Source: Methylobacterium brachythecii
GTDB taxonomy: Bacteria > Pseudomonadota > Alphaproteobacteria > Rhizobiales > Beijerinckiaceae
Reading direction: 5' to 3'
Length of the DNA stretch: 64,000 nucleotides
Assembly: GCF_014196345.1 (NCBI RefSeq)
Contig: NZ_JACIDN010000001.1
Coordinates: 565,393-629,392 of the forward strand
In this document: in pieces, positions 58,905 to 64,000 of the stretch
How the letters are laid out: each line of letters opens with the position of its first letter
Numbering within the stretch: the first letter of the stretch is position 1
The notes under the pieces: generated by a model
Seen by the model: the letters and a program-made list of their open reading frames with translations, nothing else
What the model was told of the DNA's origin: nothing
Database searches by the model: none
Made by a program: the position numbers and the translations under genes

Positions 58905-59061
58905 CGGGCGTCGAACGTTAAAATGGCGTCTATTTTATTGATTATTATAGGTTATCAAACGGTAAATGAAGAAATACTGACAAAAAGCAAGTATCTATAA
59001 ATGTGAGATTTCAAATCGGCGTAGAGTGAAATTGGAAGTTGCATCGTGCGCGTGCCTGCCC
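58905..59061 (-). promoter_or_regulatory. AT-rich leader/promoter region of the chemoreceptor unit
   Basis: About 120 nt of strikingly AT-rich DNA (for example TTTTATTGATTATTATAGG) precede the small periplasmic protein gene on the minus strand. It is the most AT-rich stretch in this half of the window and likely holds the promoter. No clear -35/-10 pair or operator was identified. Confidence 0.5.
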
Positions 59062-59175
59062 CTAAGCCGGCAGCACCACCACCTTCGTCTGCTGCGCCAG
59101 GGCGAGCAGAAGGGCGTCGGTCCCCGAGCAGCCGGCCTCGGCGGCCGTCCCGCCAAGGCCGGGACTGAGGCGGCG
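59062..59175 (-). pseudogene. Internally deleted remnant of an L,D-transpeptidase gene
   Basis: The left end (GCCGGCAGCACCACCACC, then TTCGTC) matches the C-terminal codons of the intact gene at 55937-55960. It then jumps directly to sequence matching that gene's N-terminal lipobox region (GGCGTCGGTCCCCGAGCAGC, compare 56486-56512). About 500 nt of the catalytic domain are missing, so this is a dead fragment of a second copy. Neighbouring bases to 59200 are similar but more diverged. Confidence 0.75.
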
Positions 59176-59434
59176 ATCCGTGCGGCGTTAGGGTGAGAGA
59201 CCTCGTCCCAATTGTAAAAAGCAGGGCGCGAGGGTGAAGGCCCATGAGTCCGCTTTTCTGTCTCCTGCTATCTGTTGGCAGACCATCGCCCAACCACCCT
59301 ATGCAGCCATGTCGCTACCGACCCAATCCAGTCGTTGTTCACGGCCCCACCATGCCGGTAAGCGGTCGTTCGCCCCGCCGCCGTTCCGGCAGCGTTGCGA
59401 TCATTTCCTTCATCCAACCGGCACGGACAGTTTC
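59176..59434. other. Intergenic region before the hybrid kinase stop
   Basis: About 260 nt with no supported gene. It contains diverged sequence after the transpeptidase remnant and small overlapping frames that I regard as chance. Confidence 0.4.
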
Positions 59435-61432
59435 TTAGTCCCGCGGCTGTGGCGCGACTTTGCCGAGGATGCGCCCGAGCTGATCGGCCGAGTAAGGCTT
59501 GTGCAACAGCTCGAAGCCGTGCAACCCGTCCTGAGCCAACACATGGCTGTAGCCCGATGCCAACAGGACGGGCAGGTCCGGCATCCGTCGCTGCAAGGTC
59601 TTGGCTAGCTCGATGCCGCCCATGCCGGGCATGACCACGTCGGAGAACACGACGTCGAAGCCGGCTCCATCGGCGCCGAGCTTCTCCAGCGCCTCCTCGG
59701 CATTGGCTGCCCAGGTTGTCCTGTAGCCAATGTCTTCCAGAATCTGGGTCGCGAACTTGCCGACCTCGACGTTGTCCTCGACGATGAGCACGCACTGGCC
59801 ATTTCCGGCCGAGAAGCCTTCTTCGTTGCGTGCGGTTGCCGGAAGCTCAGACGCCCCCGCATCGATCTTCGGTAGGTAGAGCGTGAAGGTTGTGCCCCGG
59901 CCAGGCTCGCTCTCGACCTCGACATCGCCGCCCGATTGTTTGGCAAAGCCGAAAACCTGGCTGAGACCGAGCCCGGTTCCCTTGCCGATCTCCTTCGTGG
60001 TGAAGAACGGCTCGAAGATACGGGCGATCTGTTCCGGCGCGATCCCACTTCCGGTGTCGGTCAAAGCAATGGATGCGAACCGACCGCTTGCGGCGGCGTG
60101 CCCCCGAATGGGAGGCAAGTTGCCGGTGCGATCGAGGCGGAGTGTCAGCACGCCCTCACCGTCCATGGCGTCACGGGCATTCACTGCCATGTTGACCAGG
60201 GCAGTCTCGAACTGGCTTACGTCAGCCATCACGAGGCAGGGCTCTTCTGGGATTTCAGTCACGACGCTAATGCGTGCGCCCGTGACCGTGTCGAGCATGT
60301 CGGCGACGCCGCGGAGCTTTTCCCCGACATTGAACACCTCCGGCTTCAGGGCCTGACGTCGCGCAAAGGCGAGGAGCTGGCCGGTGAGCTTCGCGGCCCG
60401 GTCGACCGTGTCGGAGACCGCATCCATGTAGCGGGCCCGGCGGTCCTCGGGCAGGTCCGGCCGGCGCAGGAAGTCGACCGACGAGCGGATGATGGTGAGG
60501 AGGTTGTTGAAGTCGTGCGCCACGCCGCCGGTCAATTGCCCGACCGCTTCCAGCTTCTGCGACTGGCGCAATGCCTCCTCGGCCCGGACCAGTGCGACGG
60601 CCTGCTCATGCTCGACCGTCGTGTGTCGTCCGGTCGCGTAGATCTGGCCGTCCTCGAACGCGCCGGTCCAAGCGAACCGGCGATAGGTCCCGTCGATGTG
60701 CCTGAGGCGGAACTCGTAAGGTTCGGCGAGGGGTGTCGTCATGATGCGGCCGAGGGCGGCCCGCGTCGGCTCCAGGTCGTCCGGGTGGGTGAACCCGGCA
60801 AAGCCCTGCCCGACGAGGTCGGAGGCCTCCCAGCCGAGCAGGTCCGTCCAGGCCGCGTTCACCGCGAGCAGCGTCCCCTGCGCGTTGGCGATGGCCAGGA
60901 GATCCGGCGAGAGCCGCCAGGCCCGGTCGAGGGCGCGCGCACGGTGGGCGACCCGAGCTTCGAGGGTCTGGTTGAGTTCCCGCAGCGCGACCGTGGCCCG
61001 CTCCGCGACGCGGCGCGCCTCCAACATCTCCCGCTCGTAGCGCCGGCGGTCCGAGGCGTTGAAGACGGTGATCCGGATGAAGCGCACGCCGCCCGCCTCG
61101 TTCTTGCGCACGACGGCGTTGACGAGGACCGGCAGCGTCGTGCCGTCAGCGCGCACGAGATCGAGGGCGACCTCGTCGAAGAAGCCTTGCATCCGCAGCA
61201 TCGGCGCGAAATGGGTCTCGTAATAGACCTTGCCGGCGATGTTCAGGAGGTCGAGGAAGCGGCGTCCGACGAGTTCTCCCGCCGGGTGACCCAGCCAGGT
61301 CGAGAGCGTGTGGTTGACCTTGGAGATTCGTCCGTTCGCCAGGGCGGAGGCGTAGCCGCAGGGCGCATTCTCGAACAGGTCCTCCAGGTCGTCCACGTCC
61401 GGCACCGGAAGAGTGGCTGATGTCTCATCCAC
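59435..61432 (-). CDS. PAS-PAS hybrid histidine kinase with C-terminal receiver, coupled to an RsbQ-like hydrolase
   Basis: 665 residues from GTG 61432. No membrane helix, so cytosolic. PAS1 (about 14-125) contains VYYETHFAPMLRMQGFFDEV; PAS2 (about 172-275) contains RLSPDLLAIANAQGTLLAVN. HisKA has phospho-acceptor H306 in GGVAHDFNNLLTII, the HWE/blue-light-type 'AHDFNN' variant. The HATPase N-box is NMAVNARDAMDGEG with the G-boxes DTGSGIAP and GKGTGLGLSQV. A receiver with D598 in FSDVVMPGMGG ends the protein. The GTG overlaps the stop of the upstream hydrolase gene (GTGGATGA), so the two are co-translated. PAS1 is probably the partner of that hydrolase. Confidence 0.93.
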   Translation of the reverse strand: MDETSATLPVPDVDDLEDLFENAPCGYASALANGRISKVNHTLSTWLGHPAGELVGRRFLDLLNIAGKVYYETHFAPMLRMQGFFDEVALDLVRADGTTLPVLVNAVVRKNEAGGVRFIRITVFNASDRRRYEREMLEARRVAERATVALRELNQTLEARVAHRARALDRAWRLSPDLLAIANAQGTLLAVNAAWTDLLGWEASDLVGQGFAGFTHPDDLEPTRAALGRIMTTPLAEPYEFRLRHIDGTYRRFAWTGAFEDGQIYATGRHTTVEHEQAVALVRAEEALRQSQKLEAVGQLTGGVAHDFNNLLTIIRSSVDFLRRPDLPEDRRARYMDAVSDTVDRAAKLTGQLLAFARRQALKPEVFNVGEKLRGVADMLDTVTGARISVVTEIPEEPCLVMADVSQFETALVNMAVNARDAMDGEGVLTLRLDRTGNLPPIRGHAAASGRFASIALTDTGSGIAPEQIARIFEPFFTTKEIGKGTGLGLSQVFGFAKQSGGDVEVESEPGRGTTFTLYLPKIDAGASELPATARNEEGFSAGNGQCVLIVEDNVEVGKFATQILEDIGYRTTWAANAEEALEKLGADGAGFDVVFSDVVMPGMGGIELAKTLQRRMPDLPVLLASGYSHVLAQDGLHGFELLHKPYSADQLGRILGKVAPQPRD

Positions 61433-62231
61433 GGCTCGGGCCTTGAAGGAAAGCCTGGATGGCCGCGATGGTCTCAGCAGGCGCACTCAGGTTCGGGCAA
61501 TGGCCCGTCGCGTCAAGCAGCACGAGCTCGCTGTTCGCCAGATGTCGGTGAACATAGGCGCCTACTTCCTGTGGTGCGATCACGTCCTCGGAGCTCTGGA
61601 TGACGAGGCAGCGGGCCTCCACGCCCGCAAGGTCGGCGCGGTTGTCCGCTAGGAAGGTCGCGCGTGCGAAGCGCTTCGCGATGTCCGGGTCGGTGCGGCA
61701 GAAGCTGTTGGTCAGCTCCTCGCCGAGGTCGGGGCGGTCGGCGTTGCCCATGATCGCCGGCGCCATCGCCTGGGACCACCCCATGTGGTTCGTGTCGAGA
61801 AACTCGAGCAGTTCCTCGACCTGTGGGCGGGTGAAGCCGCCGACGTAGCCGTCGTCGTCGAGATAGCGCGGCGAGGGGCATACCAGGACAAGGCTCTCGA
61901 ACAGCTCCGGGGCCTTCTTCGCGGCGAGGACGCCGATCATGGCGCTGACGGAATGGCCGACGAACACGCCGCCGGCCACCGACAGGCCGCGGCACAGCGC
62001 GACAACGTCGTCGGCATAGCCGTCCAGGGAGGCGTACTTGGCGGCGTCGTAGGCGGACAGGTCCGATCCGCCAGCCCCGATATGGTCGAACAAGATCGTG
62101 CGGTACTCATCTTCGAAGGCTGGAGCCACGAAACGCCACATGTTCTGGTCGCAGCCGAAACCGTGCGCGAAGACCATGGCGGTCGCGCCGGCGCCGGCCT
62201 GCCTCACGTTGTGCCGCTGAACGACGGACAA
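61425..62231 (-). CDS. RsbQ-like alpha/beta hydrolase (KAI2/D14 superfamily)
   Basis: 268 residues, TTG start with AAGGAG upstream. Strongly RsbQ-like along its length: VFAHGFGCDQNMWRFVAPAF, LFDHIGAGGSDLSAYD, YASLDGYADDVVALC, VLVCPSPRYLDDDGYVGGF. Triad: S94 in VGHSVSAMIG, D216 in SSEDVIAP, H244 in ATGHCPNLS. In Bacillus, RsbQ with the PAS domain of RsbP senses energy stress; KAI2/D14 plant homologues perceive karrikins and strigolactones. Here the gene overlaps the PAS hybrid kinase gene, so it likely supplies or modifies the small molecule sensed by PAS1. The ligand is unknown. Confidence 0.94.
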   Translation of the reverse strand: MSVVQRHNVRQAGAGATAMVFAHGFGCDQNMWRFVAPAFEDEYRTILFDHIGAGGSDLSAYDAAKYASLDGYADDVVALCRGLSVAGGVFVGHSVSAMIGVLAAKKAPELFESLVLVCPSPRYLDDDGYVGGFTRPQVEELLEFLDTNHMGWSQAMAPAIMGNADRPDLGEELTNSFCRTDPDIAKRFARATFLADNRADLAGVEARCLVIQSSEDVIAPQEVGAYVHRHLANSELVLLDATGHCPNLSAPAETIAAIQAFLQGPSRG

Positions 62232-62531
62232 GCCCGCACTCCTTGGAAGCCGAGCGGTCTAGCATGCATCGGCGCGCAGCGCTCACATAACCCGCTGGCC
62301 CTGCTGACGCGGCAGTCTTCAGGTGTGCAGGGGGCCACCTGTCGTTTTCGGAACCGGTTCGCGATCATCCCGCAGCCAGCGCTGGCCATTCAGCGAATGT
62401 CCGCTTGTCTACTATCGCGCTCCGAAAGCAGCCCAGCGGAAATCCACCCATCTGCGCCATCCGCATGTCTAGCTGCACGGCCACTTTGGAGTTGATGAAG
62501 AGGCTGTAGCGGGTTGGGGCTCATCCTGCTG
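62232..62531. other. Intergenic region upstream of the hydrolase-kinase operon
   Basis: 300 nt containing the operon's promoter and the 3' end side of the HTH gene. I see no hairpin, repeat or small gene. The ribosome site AAGGAG lies just before the TTG start of the hydrolase. Confidence 0.45.
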
Positions 62532-62999
62532 TCATTTCCCCACGCTTACGCGCACCCTACGCGGCCGCGACACCCGCGAGCGCGGCATCCCTGGCCGATC
62601 GAGACGCTGCACCAGCGCGAGGATGCGGACGGCACGGGTGAAGGCGGCGGGAGTTGCGGAAGGGTCCAGCTCGACCCGGCGGACCAGGTCCTCGGCCGCG
62701 CGCAAAACCCGCTCCGCCAGGAGACCGCGCCGCGCCCGGCGCTCGGCCTCCGCGCTGAGCGGCGGGACATCACCGCCCTGCGGCCTGATCCAGCCGCCAT
62801 CCAGCACGTGGCGCGAGATGGTCGTGCGCGGCACGCCGGTGATCCGCGCGATGGCCCGGTAGGAGAGGGCGCTCGTCTCGATCAGCCGCCGTACCTCGGC
62901 GAGGGAGGCTGGATCATGCGGCTTGCTCCGTGACCGCTTCGGCTGCTCGCCCGGCGGGTCCTGGAGTGCCGTCGACAATCTGAGCACGCTTCCCAACAT
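62532..62999 (-). CDS. Helix-turn-helix DNA-binding protein, orphan
   Basis: 155 residues. A clear HTH of the Hin/resolvase type lies at about residues 32-70 (SLAEVRRLIETSALSYRAIARITG, then VPRTTISRHVLDGGW). The flanks are Arg/Lys-rich and otherwise disordered, ending RPRRVRVSVGK. No catalytic domain follows, so it is not a recombinase; a transcription factor or phage/plasmid-derived regulator is likely. An AT-rich stretch upstream (63000-63035) is the probable promoter. Function unknown. Confidence 0.72.
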   Translation of the reverse strand: MLGSVLRLSTALQDPPGEQPKRSRSKPHDPASLAEVRRLIETSALSYRAIARITGVPRTTISRHVLDGGWIRPQGGDVPPLSAEAERRARRGLLAERVLRAAEDLVRRVELDPSATPAAFTRAVRILALVQRLDRPGMPRSRVSRPRRVRVSVGK

Positions 63000-63512
63000 A
63001 TAGGAATTATGTCATAGTATGGGCTGGGTGTCAAGATTTTGGGAGTGGGGCTTCCCACCCACAACCTCATCCTGAGGTTCGGAGCGCAGCGCAGCCTCGA
63101 AGGAGGGTTCTAGGGATCGTAGTGGGTTCTGGAGCCCTCCTTCGAGGCTCCCCTTCGCTCCGCACCTCAGGATGAGGGGGGTTGGTGAGAGAGCGCAGTG
63201 GGCCGGGCTCGGGCGGAATCGTTGCGGCTACGTTTGTTTGGGCGAACGGTGCGAGAATCGTCTGCGGAGTGCGGGCCGGCGTGGGACGGGCCGGGACGGG
63301 TGGGACGGGCGTCCCAAATCCCGTCGATGAGACGCGTTTCGGCGCGGTTGCGTTCGGTTTGCCGATGGTCGGCCAGGATGGCGAGCGTTGCGAAGCCACC
63401 CAGCGCGAGCACCTGCGTCACCTGCCCGGTGGCCCTGAATGGCGTCGGCCGGGCCTCGCCATGACAGGCGGCATGCGGCGCATGCTGGCGCGCGTCATCG
63501 CCCGGAACATGA
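63000..63512. other. Intergenic region with a palindromic repeat, upstream of HTH gene
   Basis: 513 nt between the HTH protein and trmB. It holds an AT-rich promoter-like stretch (63000-63050) and repeat family C (63065-63178). The remainder (63179-63512) has open frames on both strands but none I can support as a gene. Confidence 0.5.
63065..63178. repeat. Palindromic repeat family C (CCTCATCCTGAGG type)
   Basis: A 114-bp inverted element with ends CCTCATCCTGAGG and CCTCAGGATGAGG and inner arms AGCCTCGAAGGAGGG / CCCTCCTTCGAGGCTCC. I recall very similar elements in many Rhizobiales, including Bradyrhizobium and Methylobacterium. The unequal ends (TTCGGAGCGCAGCG versus CGCTCCGCAC) show slight decay. 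Confidence 0.9.
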
Positions 63513-64000
63513 TCAGGCCGGGTTCGGCTCGCGGATGAAAGTGAGGTAGCTCGGGCGGCGGCCCGCGGCGATGGCCTTGGCCTCGTAGCGGGTGCCGGGC
63601 CAGCCCGGGAAGGGTTTTCGCCAGTCCTCGGCGCGCTCGGCCGCCCAGCGCAAGGCGGGGCAGCGGGCGGCGCGCACCAGGGTCCAGCCGGCATAGTCGT
63701 CGATGTCGGAGGCGAAGCGGAAGAGGCCGCCGGGCTTCAGCACGCGGGCGATCTCGGCGAGCGAGGCATCCGAGACGAAGCGGCGCTTGCGCTGGCGGCG
63801 CTTCGGCCAGGGATCGGGATAGAGCAGGTAGAGGCGGGCCACGCTCGCATCGGGCACGGCCGCGAGGAGCGCGGTGGCGTCCTCGTCGCGGATGCGCACG
63901 TTGGTGAGGCCGCGCTCGTCGACCTCGCGCAGCAGCTTCACCACGCCGTTCACGAAGGGCTCGCAGCCGATGATGCCCACGCGCGGGTTTTTCGCAGCGT
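63513..64000 (-). CDS. trmB: tRNA (guanine-N7-)-methyltransferase (5' part cut by window edge)
   Basis: Methylates G46 of tRNAs. The C-terminal 162 codons are present and the frame is open to the right edge, so the start lies outside. Family motifs: RVGIIGCEPFVNGVVKLL at the SAM-binding part, RLYLLYPDPWPKRRQRKRRF (the TrmB hallmark 'PDPWPKxRHxKRR'), and FRFASDIDDYAGW, TRYEAKAI. A GTG within the coding part must not be taken as the start. Confidence 0.95.
   Translation of the reverse strand, partial: AAKNPRVGIIGCEPFVNGVVKLLREVDERGLTNVRIRDEDATALLAAVPDASVARLYLLYPDPWPKRRQRKRRFVSDASLAEIARVLKPGGLFRFASDIDDYAGWTLVRAARCPALRWAAERAEDWRKPFPGWPGTRYEAKAIAAGRRPSYLTFIREPNPA

Noticed and set aside
63182..63538. 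118-codon plus-strand frame beside trmB
   Set aside because: Gly/Arg-rich with no ribosome site and overlaps the trmB 3' end; treated as chance.

Overview
The window is high-GC DNA, densely packed with genes, and looks like a chromosomal segment of a Hyphomicrobiales (Rhizobiales) alphaproteobacterium, most likely Methylobacterium/Methylorubrum. That placement rests on recognised gene content rather than a database search. The markers are a Fur-family Irr regulator with its HHH haem motif, an intracellular PHA depolymerase, a SoxCD-type sulfite dehydrogenase pair, the alphaproteobacterial order DUF1285 / CoA-pyrophosphatase / DUF6111 / CCA-adding enzyme, and Rhizobiales-type palindromic repeats. 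I saw no rRNA, tRNA, CRISPR array or intact transposase.

Layout. 0-9.6 kb: pheA (cut by the left edge), kdsB, a membrane-anchored cytochrome c with a long Lys/Ala/Pro tail, and a Yej-type peptide importer locus (two periplasmic binding proteins and permease YejB). That locus stops before the expected yejE/yejF and is followed by a GNAT acetyltransferase and a catalase-like haem protein. 9.7-16.7 kb (minus): MoxR - DUF58 - BatA/DUF4159 - large membrane protein, an envelope-associated AAA+ ATPase cluster. 16.9-20.6 kb (plus): thioesterase, ABM-like protein, DUF1285, CoA pyrophosphatase, DUF6111 and cca, with stop/start overlaps. 20.7-30.4 kb: trpA, a hybrid histidine kinase, secreted unknowns, an adenosine-kinase-like PfkB enzyme, a chemoreceptor and SoxC/SoxD. 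30.5-42.8 kb: ligA, a GST, phaZ, irr, an SH3-domain protein, a 2-hydroxyacid dehydrogenase, a divergent methyltransferase/Rrf2 pair with an intergenic palindrome, a CysZ-like protein, a kelch protein and an MFS pump. 43.1-45.5 kb is a more AT-rich patch of small unknown genes around a transglutaminase-like protein. 45.6-55.8 kb: a beta-hydroxyacid dehydrogenase, a DHA2 pump, an SDR, a SWIB protein, small stress/envelope proteins (DUF6894, two PRC-barrel), an MFS and a type I ABC exporter. 55.9-64 kb: an L,D-transpeptidase-like protein and a deleted second copy of it, an MCP-PilZ chemoreceptor with a small periplasmic partner, an RsbQ-like hydrolase overlapping a PAS hybrid histidine kinase, an HTH protein, and trmB (cut by the right edge).

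The observations I rate highest are: (1) the RsbQ-like alpha/beta hydrolase translationally coupled to a PAS hybrid kinase, a candidate small-molecule sensing module with a phosphorelay output; (2) a dispersed 90-bp palindromic repeat, one copy of which is read through in frame as the N-terminus of a Tat-exported binding protein; (3) the chemoreceptor with a C-terminal PilZ domain plus a periplasmic partner; (4) a 27-bp near-perfect palindrome between an Rrf2 regulator and a methyltransferase; and (5) the internally deleted L,D-transpeptidase copy 2.5 kb from the intact gene.
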